Shown here in pieces: positions 1 to 6,176 of a stretch of 11,400 nt of DNA; positions within the stretch are counted from its first letter, which is position 1, and the number at the start of each line of letters is the position of its first letter. The stretch comes from Spirochaetaceae bacterium. Lineage in GTDB: Bacteria > Spirochaetota > Spirochaetia > Treponematales > Breznakiellaceae. The position numbers were made by a program, and so were the translations under genes. Under the pieces are notes generated by a model, which searched no databases, was not told the origin of the DNA, and was given only the letters and a program-made list of their open reading frames with translations. Location: positions 1-11,400 of the forward strand of contig JAIRPU010000168.1 of the NCBI GenBank assembly GCA_031256815.1. Reading direction: 5' to 3'.

Positions 1-19
1 CAGCCCGCGCAGCGGGCTG
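1..19. repeat. Perfect 8-bp hairpin with 3-nt loop
   Basis: The arms CAGCCCGC (1-8) and GCGGGCTG (12-19) are perfect reverse complements around the loop GCA. It lies downstream of the minus-strand lipoprotein gene. No T-run follows on either visible side, so it does not look like a classical terminator. Its 3-nt loop matches the hairpins at 1511-1527 and 7245-7436, and it is probably a member of the same palindromic repeat family. Confidence 0.6.
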
Positions 20-29
20 TCTGTAACCA

Positions 30-174
30 GGGCATATTTTCCATGCCCGCTCCACGGCGGCCGGCTACCGCTGTGCCCAACCAAGCTGCGTCTGCGCCTG
101 GCGGCAGACAGGCGGCAAAGCGCGGCGCGTTGCCAAACCGCGCCGCACACATTGACCGCGCCGCTTTTCTGCGC
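30..174. repeat. Palindrome-rich 3' flank of the lipoprotein gene
   Basis: No gene is supported here. Visible structures are a 6-bp inverted repeat GGGCAT/ATGCCC (30-35, 43-48), a 6-bp one GTCTGC/GCAGAC (90-95, 104-109) and an 8-bp GC-rich one GCGGCGCG/CGCGCCGC (122-129, 139-146). CCGCGCCGC occurs twice (138-146 and 156-164), so the 122-129 arm has two possible partners. Read on the minus strand, the 122-146 hairpin is the best candidate for ending the lipoprotein transcript, but only three T residues follow it, so it is a poor intrinsic terminator. Confidence 0.45.
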
Positions 175-1293
175 TTATGGACGGACAGGACGCCGGATAG
201 CGTCGATTTCTTCGGCGGAAAGTCCCTTGGTTTTTCGTGGAACAATTTTACCGGAAATAATGTCCGCCTCAACATCGTCTACAATCTTCCGGCTTTCGGC
301 GGAAAGCAGTTTTTCGTAAAATTCGTTTTTTGCAAGGGATATTGCTTTGTCCTTTAGGCCCTTCTGCTCCTGCTTTCCAAAAGAAACTTCGCCTTTGGTA
401 TATCCAATAACCGCCTCCAGAGTACTGTCTGTGATTCGTTTTACCGTCGAAGTTATGATAAGGCCGGCGGCGGCCGGGTCTCCGGCTTTAAGTTCCAGAG
501 CCTGGTCGGAATCAACGCCGATGGCAAAGCGCGGTGAACCCTTCTCCGTCATTTCCCTGGCGGCGCTGAATACGCCAAGGCCGGAACCTCCGGCAGCCTG
601 ATAAATGACTGGAATACCGGCGTACATAACCAGGGCGTTTTCCTTTGCCTTGCCCGGGTCGGCAAAATCGCCCACAAACGAATAGGAAACCCTGATATTG
701 GGATTGATATATTGAGCGCCGTCGATGTAACCGATGAGAAACTCGTTAATGTCTGGAATATCCATGCCGCCTATAAAACCGATGTTTCCGCCGCCAAGTT
801 CTTTTACTTTTAATGCGGCAACAATACCGGCTAGGTAGCCCATTTCGCCCATGTTGGATTCCATGATGTATACATTCGGCGGAACCGTTACTTTTGCGCC
901 GCAGTCGATGTTCATAAATTTTTGCTTCGGATAATCTTCCGCGGATTGCAGCAGTACGTCGTTGATTGCGGAAGTAACCGTCATGATTAAGTCATAGCCG
1001 CCTTCGCAATAGTCAATGAAAGTGGGAAGCCACCTTGTCTGATCCGTGCCCATTTCCACAACCTTAACCTGCGCCCCAAGCTCTTGCTCCAGCAAGGGCG
1101 CGGCGGCGCCGGCGGCGTCGAAAAACGATTTATCCCCCAAAAGGCCCGGAAGAAGCAGGGCGATTTTGAGCGCCCCGGATTTTCCACCGTCCCTTTCGTC
1201 TGATTGCGCGGCTTTTCGCGAAGCGCCCTTACATCCCGAAATGCCCATTATCAATACCGCGGCAATGACCAAGAGAGATACCGGTTTTTTCAT
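175..1293 (-). CDS. BMP-family (PnrA-type) nucleoside-binding lipoprotein of an ABC transporter
   Basis: This is the extracytoplasmic solute-binding protein that captures a nucleoside and delivers it to the permeases encoded on the opposite strand. Residues 1-20 are a signal peptide (KK followed by a hydrophobic stretch) ending in the lipobox ISGC, so Cys21 should be lipidated and the protein membrane-anchored. Family landmarks appear in the usual order: GDKSFFDAA (53-61), NID (128-130), GGMDIPDINEF with GYIDGAQ (175-194), DFADPGKAKENAL (209-221), QAAGGSGLGVF (232-242) and IGVDSDQ (258-264). Its 372 aa is normal for the family. The usual Gly-Ala-Asp before the AAGG motif is replaced here by AGIP. 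The ATG start follows a strong AGGAGG. BMP relatives also bind riboflavin, purines or sugars, but the nucleoside hydrolase across the divergent promoter favours a nucleoside. Regulation is probably by the LacI operator at 1346-1367. Confidence 0.9.
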   Translation of the reverse strand: MKKPVSLLVIAAVLIMGISGCKGASRKAAQSDERDGGKSGALKIALLLPGLLGDKSFFDAAGAAAPLLEQELGAQVKVVEMGTDQTRWLPTFIDYCEGGYDLIMTVTSAINDVLLQSAEDYPKQKFMNIDCGAKVTVPPNVYIMESNMGEMGYLAGIVAALKVKELGGGNIGFIGGMDIPDINEFLIGYIDGAQYINPNIRVSYSFVGDFADPGKAKENALVMYAGIPVIYQAAGGSGLGVFSAAREMTEKGSPRFAIGVDSDQALELKAGDPAAAGLIITSTVKRITDSTLEAVIGYTKGEVSFGKQEQKGLKDKAISLAKNEFYEKLLSAESRKIVDDVEADIISGKIVPRKTKGLSAEEIDAIRRPVRP

Positions 1294-1300
1294 AAAAAAT

Positions 1301-1306
1301 TCCTCC
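1301..1306 (-). promoter_or_regulatory. Ribosome binding site of the lipoprotein gene
   Basis: On the minus strand this reads AGGAGG, 7 nt before the ATG at 1293. It is a perfect Shine-Dalgarno sequence and confirms the start that gives a complete signal peptide. Confidence 0.85.
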
Positions 1307-1345
1307 TAAACTTAATTTTTTAGCAAGACTATTTCAGAAAAACAG

Positions 1346-1367
1346 TTTGCTAAAACGTTTTCTTAAA
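1346..1367 (-). promoter_or_regulatory. LacI-family operator O1 (lipoprotein promoter)
   Basis: This is a 22-bp imperfect palindrome. In the direction of lipoprotein transcription the half-sites are TTTAAGAAAAC and GTTTTAGCAAA, with 8 of 11 positions symmetric around a central CG and a perfect AAAACGTTTT core. It starts 2 bp after the -10 box and covers the expected transcription start, a position where a bound repressor blocks initiation. It matches O2 (1489-1510) at 19 of 22 positions. Its architecture fits LacI/PurR-type operators, and the gene for such a regulator is at 2477. Confidence 0.8.
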
Positions 1368-1369
1368 AT

Positions 1370-1398
1370 AAGATATACTAATTGTGATGTTTTGTCAA
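1370..1398 (-). promoter_or_regulatory. Sigma-70-type promoter of the lipoprotein gene
   Basis: On the minus strand the -35 box is a perfect TTGACA (1398-1393), followed by a 17-bp spacer and the -10 box TATCTT (1375-1370, 4 of 6 matches to consensus). Transcription should start near 1363, inside operator O1, giving a leader of about 70 nt. An inverted repeat TAATTG-N11-CAATTA (1379-1401) overlaps the -35 region and could be a further regulator site. Confidence 0.75.
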
Positions 1399-1428
1399 TT
1401 ATAAAATACCTAATTTGCAAAGAAATAG

Positions 1429-1447
1429 TATAAAATGGTGTTTTATA
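1429..1447. repeat. AT-rich inverted repeat between the divergent promoters
   Basis: TATAAAA (1429-1435) and TTTTATA (1441-1447) are perfect reverse complements separated by TGGTG. It lies between the two -35 boxes, about 30 bp from one and 12 bp from the other. It could be an activator site shared by both promoters, a bend, or chance in an AT-rich spacer. It does not resemble the LacI operators. Confidence 0.35.
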
Positions 1448-1458
1448 GAAGAATTTTA

Positions 1459-1487
1459 TTGACAGACAGCGAAAACACCGATACTAT
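1459..1487 (+). promoter_or_regulatory. Sigma-70-type promoter of the nucleoside hydrolase/transporter operon
   Basis: A perfect -35 TTGACA (1459-1464), a 17-bp spacer and the -10 box TACTAT (1482-1487, 4 of 6 matches to consensus). Transcription should start near 1494, inside operator O2. This promoter is expected to drive at least the hydrolase, the regulator, the ATPase and both permeases. Confidence 0.78.
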
Positions 1488-1488
1488 A

Positions 1489-1510
1489 TTTAAGTAATCG
1501 TTTTAGTAAA
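1489..1510 (+). promoter_or_regulatory. LacI-family operator O2 (operon promoter)
   Basis: The half-sites are TTTAAGTAATC and GTTTTAGTAAA around a central CG. Internal symmetry is 7 of 11, but the site matches O1 at 19 of 22 positions when both are read in their own direction of transcription. It begins 1 bp after the -10 box and spans the predicted start site. Because the regulator is the second gene of this operon, the site implies negative autoregulation. Confidence 0.8.
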
Positions 1511-1527
1511 GCCGGCTGCAAGCCGGC
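1511..1527 (+). repeat. Leader hairpin directly after operator O2
   Basis: GCCGGCT (1511-1517) and AGCCGGC (1521-1527) form a perfect 7-bp stem with the 3-nt loop GCA. It abuts operator O2 and ends 7 nt before the Shine-Dalgarno sequence, so it should form near the 5' end of the operon mRNA. It may protect the transcript from decay, or may simply be a member of the 3-nt-loop palindrome family. Confidence 0.55.
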
Positions 1528-1534
1528 GCGGTTT

Positions 1535-1539
1535 GGAGG
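1535..1539 (+). promoter_or_regulatory. Ribosome binding site that fixes the nucleoside hydrolase start at GTG 1545
   Basis: GGAGG sits 5 nt before GTG 1545. An in-frame TTG at 1533 would place this Shine-Dalgarno sequence inside the coding region, so GTG is preferred. It also gives the KKIIIDCDPG N-terminus usual for the family. Confidence 0.8.
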
Positions 1540-1544
1540 CTTAT

Positions 1545-2480
1545 GTGAAAAAAATCATCATAGACTGCGACCCCGGCCATGATGACGCAACGGCGATTAT
1601 GCTGGCATATTCGTTTGCAAAAAAGGTAGAACTACTCGGCATAACTACAGTGTGCGGAAATAACACCGTGGAAAATGTAACAGCCAACGCCCGGCGGATT
1701 GTTGCAGTCTGCGGAAAATCCACGCAAGTCTACAGGGGCGCATCCCGCCCGCTCATAAACAAACTGAATGTAAGCGCAAAATACCACGGTGAAAGCGGCA
1801 TGGACGGCCCCGAATATGACGCAAACTTAACTTTGCCGCCTGAAAATCCAATGTCCGCCATAGAATTCATGCGGGATACGCTGGTTAAAGCGGTGGAACC
1901 GGTAAGCATAGCCGCCATTGGCCCTTTAACTAACATAGCGCTGCTGCTCCGTTCTTGCCCCGACGTTATTGAAAAAATCGAATGTATCTCCCTTATGGGC
2001 GGCGGAATTGCGCACGGCAATATCACTCCTTTTGCGGAATTCAATATATACGTTGACCCCGAAGCCGCAGAAATCGTTTTTTCTTCGGGAATTCCAATCG
2101 TCATGAGCGGTCTGGATTTGACTGAACAAGCCGTGCTTGCAGGCGGCTCTTTTGAACACTTGCGAAGAGGCGGCAGGGCAGGAAAGTTTTTTTGCGAACT
2201 CATGGATTTTTATGGAAGAAGCGCAGAGGAATTCGGCGTTGACGGCTGTATGCTCCACGACCCCTGCGCGCTTTTATGGCTGATTTTTCCGGATATATTT
2301 TCGGGCCGGCGCGGCGATGTGAACGTCGTTCTGTGCGGCGAACAACGGGGGCGGACGGTTTTTCGCGAAAACAGCGCCGGAACGGTACTGGCGCTGCAAA
2401 AGCTCGATTTACAACGCTTTTGCAAAACTATCATTGAGGCCATAGCCCGCCTTGATTCGGAGCCACGGGGAGCTGAATGA
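1545..2480 (+). CDS. Inosine/uridine-preferring nucleoside hydrolase (RihA/RihB-like)
   Basis: This cytoplasmic Ca2+-dependent enzyme hydrolyses the N-glycosidic bond of an imported ribonucleoside to give ribose and free base. The signature DCDPGHDDA occupies residues 7-15, with Asp7, Asp9, Asp13 and Asp14 in the family's metal and catalytic positions. Further motifs are LLGITTVCGN, HGESGMDGP, AIGPLTNIALLL, LMGGG, the ribose-binding EFNIYVDPEAA (from Glu165, with Asn167) and VMSGLDLT. His238-Asp239 in HDPCALL is the conserved C-terminal His-Asp pair. Its 311 aa is a full-length family size. The HGNITPFAEFNI segment resembles the E. coli RihA/RihB branch, but base preference cannot be read from sequence. 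It is the first gene of the operon, under operator O2, and its TGA overlaps the regulator's ATG by 4 nt, so translation is probably coupled. Confidence 0.93.
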   Translation: MKKIIIDCDPGHDDATAIMLAYSFAKKVELLGITTVCGNNTVENVTANARRIVAVCGKSTQVYRGASRPLINKLNVSAKYHGESGMDGPEYDANLTLPPENPMSAIEFMRDTLVKAVEPVSIAAIGPLTNIALLLRSCPDVIEKIECISLMGGGIAHGNITPFAEFNIYVDPEAAEIVFSSGIPIVMSGLDLTEQAVLAGGSFEHLRRGGRAGKFFCELMDFYGRSAEEFGVDGCMLHDPCALLWLIFPDIFSGRRGDVNVVLCGEQRGRTVFRENSAGTVLALQKLDLQRFCKTIIEAIARLDSEPRGAE

Positions 2481-3499
2481 AAACGACCATAAAAGATATA
2501 GCGAAAATGGCAAAAGTCTCCACCGCTACTGTTTCCAGGGTTATAAACAATAATCCTGAAGGGGTTGGGCAGGAACTGCGTAACAATATCCTAAAAATTG
2601 TACGGGAAACCGGTTATAAACCCAACCTGCTTGCCAGAAGCATGATAACCAACAAAACCCACACCATAGGACTCTTGTCTCCGGATATTGTTACGCCATT
2701 TTATCAGTATGTCATCAAAGGCATCAACGACTGCCTGCAGGCGGCAGGTTACACAATGCTGCTATGCAATGTAGAATCCGGCGCCGCCTATCGCGAACAG
2801 GTCGAAACCATGCTGGCCAAAGGAACAGACGGCATAATCCTTATGGGCTTTTTCGGGGAAACATCCCAGACTCTCGCCGAAATTTTGACCGGCGTTCCGG
2901 TTGTGCTGTTTGACTACGTTCCGCGGCTTGAACAGATTGCTCAAATCAATACCAATAACCGCGCTTCCGCCAGGGAGCTAACAAGCCATTTAATTGAAAA
3001 TGGGCACAGGAGAATCGGCTGCATAATGGGGCCTGAACAATTCGATACCGTGCGGGAACGTTTAAAAGGCTACCAAAAAGCGCTGGAAGACGCCGGCATT
3101 CCATATAATCCGAAGATTATGCTTAACGGGGATTTTTCCACCGATTCGGCGCTGGAGCCGGCGGCCAGGCTTATCACCGAAACAGACGTTAGCGCCATTT
3201 TCTGTTTTAACGACCTTATGGCCTACGGCGTGTATAAATATTGCGCGCAATGCGGAAAGCGCATACCGGAAGATATTTCTGTTGCCGGTTTTGACGACAT
3301 TCCATATTCGGAATTGTTAAACCCGCCCCTTACCACTGTGCGCCAGCCAGGTTACCGGCTGGGAGCGGAGAGCGCAAAAATGCTTTTGGAACAGATAAAC
3401 GGAACCGCGGAACCCAGAATGAAGCGAATTCTTTCAAATACCCTTATGATTCGCGGCAGCGTAAAAAATATTAATAACAGGGGGAGCGTTAATGGATAA
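2477..3499 (+). CDS. LacI-family transcriptional repressor of the nucleoside locus
   Basis: A DNA-binding regulator with a periplasmic-binding-protein-like effector domain. The helix-turn-helix is residues 4-25 (TIKDIAKMAKVSTATVSRV), with recognition helix TATVSR. The hinge YKPNLLARSM ends at residue 56, and the effector domain follows (TIGLLSPD, FCFNDLMAYGVY, VAGFDDIPYSELLNPPLTTVRQP). The usual hinge leucine that inserts at the central CpG of the operator is Met56 here. The operators at 1346-1367 and 1489-1510 have the central CG expected of this family, so this protein is the obvious candidate to bind both. The inducer is probably a nucleoside or its breakdown product (inference from neighbours). 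The start ATG overlaps the hydrolase stop and has GGGGAG (2467-2472) upstream. The 3' end overlaps the ATPase gene by 8 nt. Confidence 0.92.
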   Translation: MKTTIKDIAKMAKVSTATVSRVINNNPEGVGQELRNNILKIVRETGYKPNLLARSMITNKTHTIGLLSPDIVTPFYQYVIKGINDCLQAAGYTMLLCNVESGAAYREQVETMLAKGTDGIILMGFFGETSQTLAEILTGVPVVLFDYVPRLEQIAQINTNNRASARELTSHLIENGHRRIGCIMGPEQFDTVRERLKGYQKALEDAGIPYNPKIMLNGDFSTDSALEPAARLITETDVSAIFCFNDLMAYGVYKYCAQCGKRIPEDISVAGFDDIPYSELLNPPLTTVRQPGYRLGAESAKMLLEQINGTAEPRMKRILSNTLMIRGSVKNINNRGSVNG

Positions 3500-5051
3500 C
3501 TCTGCTGATACCATTCTTGAAATGCGTAAAATATCAAAAATATATGATAACGGGGTAGCCGCAAACAGAGGCGTTGATTTTTCGCTGCGCGAAGGGGAAA
3601 TCCACGCGCTGGTTGGAGAAAACGGGGCGGGAAAATCCACATTGATGAAAATTCTCTTTGGCATGGAAAAACCATCTTCGGGCAGCATTGTCTATCGCGG
3701 GCAGGAACTGCGTTTTGAATCATCAAAAGACGCTATTGCCGGCGGAATAGGAATGGTTCATCAACATTTTATGCTGGTTAACAGCTTTACGGTTTGCCAG
3801 AATATCATGCTGGGCATTGAGCCAAAAAAAGGGCTTTTTGTGGACAGGCAAAAAGCGCGGAAGCTTACGCTGGAACTAAGCGAAAAATATCATCTTGAAA
3901 TCGACCCGGATGCTGTAGTAAAAAATCTGCCGGTCGGAGTAAAGCAGAAAATCGAAATATTAAAAGCTCTGGCAAGAGGGGCAAAAATACTGATTCTGGA
4001 CGAGCCTACCGCAGTTTTAACTCCACAGGAAACCGGCCGGCTTTTTTCCGAACTGTCGCGCCTTAAAGAACAGGGACACACAATCGTTTTTATTTCGCAC
4101 AAAATTCGTGAAGTCAAAAAAATTTCCAGCCGGATAACGGTTATGCGCGAAGGAATGAATAACGGCGTGTATAACACCGCCGAAGTTTCTGAACAGGAAA
4201 TATCGAACAAAATTGTCGGCTTTGAAGCCGGCATGAAACTTGAACGCAGACAGACGGAACAGGGTGCTGTTCGTATCCGCGTAAATGGCCTTTGCTGTTA
4301 TGGCGGCGGCGCGGTTCCCATTCTGGATAACGTTAGTTTTGCGGTTCACTCAGGCCGTGTGCTTGGCATAGCGGGTGTGCAGGGCAACGGGCAGACGGAG
4401 CTTGTCGAAATTATGACCGGCTCCCGCGCGCCGGAAAGGGGAAGCGTGGAGATCAACGGGGAGGATATTTCGCGCCTTTCCGTCCGCCGGCTTCGTGAAA
4501 ACGGCTGTTCATACATACCGGAAGACAGGATGCGGCAGGGCGCGGCGCTTTCCGCTTCGATTAAAGAAAACATTATTTCCAATCAGTTCCAGAGCGAAGC
4601 TTTTTGTGAAAAAGGTATATTGAAGCAGAAAAACATTGCTAACTTTACCGGTGAATCTATAAGCCGGTACGAAATTCGCTGCAACGGCGGCGGCACGCCG
4701 CTTTCCATGCTTTCCGGCGGCAATATGCAGAAAGTGGTCGCCGCCCGGGAATGCAGTGTAGAGCCTTCGGCGCTTATTGCCGAACAGCCGACAAGGGGCG
4801 TGGATATTCGGGCGGCGCATATCATTCACGAGCGGATTCTTTCCCTGCGGGATAATGGCTGCGCCGTGCTGTTTGTTTCGGCAGATTTGGGGGAAATTTT
4901 CCGGGTATGCGACAGCCTAATCGTTATGTACGACGGGAAGATAGCCGCCTATTTTGAGGATGCGGCTGGAATAAGCGAAGAAGAACTGGGCCTGTGTATG
5001 CTGGGTTTGAAAAAACATGATGACGCGCAAATAAAAAAAGCCGCGCTTTAA
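3492..5051 (+). CDS. Two-domain ABC transporter ATPase for nucleoside uptake (YufO/NupO-like)
   Basis: This cytoplasmic energy-coupling subunit has two ATPase domains fused in one 519-aa chain, as in RbsA and YufO relatives. Domain 1 is complete: Walker A GENGAGKST (42-50), Q-loop QHFML (91-95), signature LPVGVKQK (146-153), Walker B ILILDE with Glu171, and H-loop His203. Domain 2 is degenerate: GVQGNGQTE (295-303) has Gln301 for the Walker A lysine, the signature LSGGNMQK (407-414) is intact, the Walker B region reads ALIAEQ with Gln432 for the catalytic Glu, and Ala464 replaces the switch His. Such asymmetry is typical of this subfamily, where one site does the hydrolysis, so it is not a sign of decay. 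The start ATG at 3492 follows GGGGAG (3481-3486) and lies within the end of the regulator gene. Its partners are the two permeases downstream and the lipoprotein at 175-1293. Confidence 0.93.
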   Translation: MDNSADTILEMRKISKIYDNGVAANRGVDFSLREGEIHALVGENGAGKSTLMKILFGMEKPSSGSIVYRGQELRFESSKDAIAGGIGMVHQHFMLVNSFTVCQNIMLGIEPKKGLFVDRQKARKLTLELSEKYHLEIDPDAVVKNLPVGVKQKIEILKALARGAKILILDEPTAVLTPQETGRLFSELSRLKEQGHTIVFISHKIREVKKISSRITVMREGMNNGVYNTAEVSEQEISNKIVGFEAGMKLERRQTEQGAVRIRVNGLCCYGGGAVPILDNVSFAVHSGRVLGIAGVQGNGQTELVEIMTGSRAPERGSVEINGEDISRLSVRRLRENGCSYIPEDRMRQGAALSASIKENIISNQFQSEAFCEKGILKQKNIANFTGESISRYEIRCNGGGTPLSMLSGGNMQKVVAARECSVEPSALIAEQPTRGVDIRAAHIIHERILSLRDNGCAVLFVSADLGEIFRVCDSLIVMYDGKIAAYFEDAAGISEEELGLCMLGLKKHDDAQIKKAAL

Positions 5052-5053
5052 CG

Positions 5054-5105
5054 CCGCGCTAGAGCGCGGAACTTAAAACAGCGCTCCAGCACATTGCTTT
5101 AGCGC
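5054..5105 (+). repeat. Intercistronic hairpins between ATPase and first permease
   Basis: CCGCGCT (5054-5060) and AGCGCGG (5063-5069) form a perfect 7-bp stem just after the ATPase stop. A second, weaker pair GCGCT (5081-5085) and AGCGC (5101-5105) follows. There is no T-run, so transcription probably continues into the permeases. The hairpin may tune the relative amount of ATPase and permease mRNA by blocking exonucleases. This is the only gap of more than a few bases inside the operon. Confidence 0.45.
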
Positions 5106-5110
5106 ACAAT

Positions 5111-5115
5111 GGAGG
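5111..5115 (+). promoter_or_regulatory. Ribosome binding site that fixes the first permease start at ATG 5121
   Basis: GGAGG lies 5 nt before ATG 5121. The in-frame ATG at 5109 overlaps this Shine-Dalgarno sequence and has none of its own, so 5121 is the better start and removes four residues. Confidence 0.75.
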
Positions 5116-5120
5116 AATAT

Positions 5121-6176
5121 ATGGACAGAGCAAAATCTTTCGGAATTATCCGTACCGTTACGGCGCTGTTGATAGCTTTCGCGGCGGCATTCGCGCTTAT
5201 CGCATTGATAAGCAAAACGCCGTTGGAGTCAATAAGGGTGTTTGCCCTGCGGCCCTTTGAAAGCAAACGCTATTTTGGGAATATTATTGAAAACGCCATC
5301 CCTCTTATTTTTTCCGGCCTGGCCATGTCGGTACTTTTTCAGACGAATCTTTTTAACCTCGGCGGCGAAGGCGTTTTTTACATCAGCGGCGCGTTGATAG
5401 CCCCGGCCGCAATCTTTATCTCCCTGCCTTCCGGCGTTCATCAATCTGCGCTCATCGTTCTGGGCGCGCTGGTTGGGGCGACGGTTATGCTTATCCCCGG
5501 TTTTATCAGGGCAAAATACAATGGCAGTGAACTGGTAACTTCGCTAATGCTAAACAATATGCTTTTGGGGGCCGGACTTTTTCTGTTGACAGGAAAGCTG
5601 CGCGACCCGCTGGCGGGGGCGCAAATTTCGTACCTCTTTGAAAAAACCTCGCTGCTTCCGGTTATCGTTCCCGGCACGAGGATTCACGCGGGGCTTGTCA
5701 TCGCCCTGGTCTGCGCCGCGCTGGTCTATATCTTCCTCTATAAAACCAAATGGGGCTATATGCTGCGCATGACGGGCATCAACGCAAGTTTCGCAAAGTA
5801 TTCGGGCATAAACACCTTTGCGGTGATTCTAATGGCGCACATTCTGGCAGGGCTCCTCTTTGGCATGGGAAGCGCGGTTGAAAATATCGGAATGCACAAA
5901 CGTTTTGAATGGTCAGGCCTGCCCGGTTATGGGTTTGACGGCTGCGCTATTGCCATGCTTGCCGGTAGCAACCCCGCAGGCGTAATCGGTGTTGCGCTTT
6001 TTGTGGGCTATCTGCGCATTGGCGCGGATATGGCGGCGCGGCTTGCCGATGTCCCTACAGAAATGATTTCTGTTTTGCAATCGCTTATCCTGCTGCTTAT
6101 TTCCGCCGAGCGTTTTTTGTATCACTTTAGACAACGGTGGATTGAAAAGGGAGCCCCAAAAGGAGTTAGAAAATGA
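5121..6176 (+). CDS. ABC nucleoside transporter permease 1 (YufP/NupP-like, BPD_transp_2)
   Basis: An inner-membrane channel subunit that pairs with the next gene product. The 351-aa protein has about nine hydrophobic segments, at roughly 10-31, 55-72, 84-103, 110-128, 140-157, 193-210, 235-253, 274-300 and 316-340. Family landmarks are NLFNLGGEG followed by the YISGALIA segment, and the cytoplasmic loop WGYMLRMTGINASFAKYSGIN, which resembles the (F/W)GxxxRxxGxNxxAAxxxGI loop thought to contact the ATPase. A glycine-rich segment LPGYGFDGCAIAMLAG follows, as in YufP-like proteins. The start is set by GGAGG at 5111-5115. The TGA stop overlaps the next ATG by 4 nt. The transported compound is inferred to be a nucleoside from the hydrolase and lipoprotein. 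Confidence 0.9.
   Translation: MDRAKSFGIIRTVTALLIAFAAAFALIALISKTPLESIRVFALRPFESKRYFGNIIENAIPLIFSGLAMSVLFQTNLFNLGGEGVFYISGALIAPAAIFISLPSGVHQSALIVLGALVGATVMLIPGFIRAKYNGSELVTSLMLNNMLLGAGLFLLTGKLRDPLAGAQISYLFEKTSLLPVIVPGTRIHAGLVIALVCAALVYIFLYKTKWGYMLRMTGINASFAKYSGINTFAVILMAHILAGLLFGMGSAVENIGMHKRFEWSGLPGYGFDGCAIAMLAGSNPAGVIGVALFVGYLRIGADMAARLADVPTEMISVLQSLILLLISAERFLYHFRQRWIEKGAPKGVRK

Noticed and set aside
43..357. Plus-strand open frame of 104 codons at the left edge
   Set aside because: Its second half is antisense to the well-supported lipoprotein gene, and the first half lies in palindromic sequence. There is no convincing ribosome binding site.
1381..1400. CRP-like site TGTGA-N6-GTCAA in the divergent spacer
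   Set aside because: Only the left half resembles the CRP consensus, and the right half does not match TCACA.
1533..1535. TTG as the start of the nucleoside hydrolase
   Set aside because: The GGAGG would then lie inside the gene, and the extra residues are not part of the family's N-terminus. GTG 1545 has correct spacing.
4362..4900. Inactivation of the second ATPase domain of the ABC protein
   Set aside because: Loss of the Walker lysine, catalytic glutamate and switch histidine in the second domain is the normal state of this transporter subfamily, and the reading frame is intact.
5109..5111. ATG 5109 as the start of permease 1
   Set aside because: It overlaps the Shine-Dalgarno sequence that serves ATG 5121 and has none of its own.
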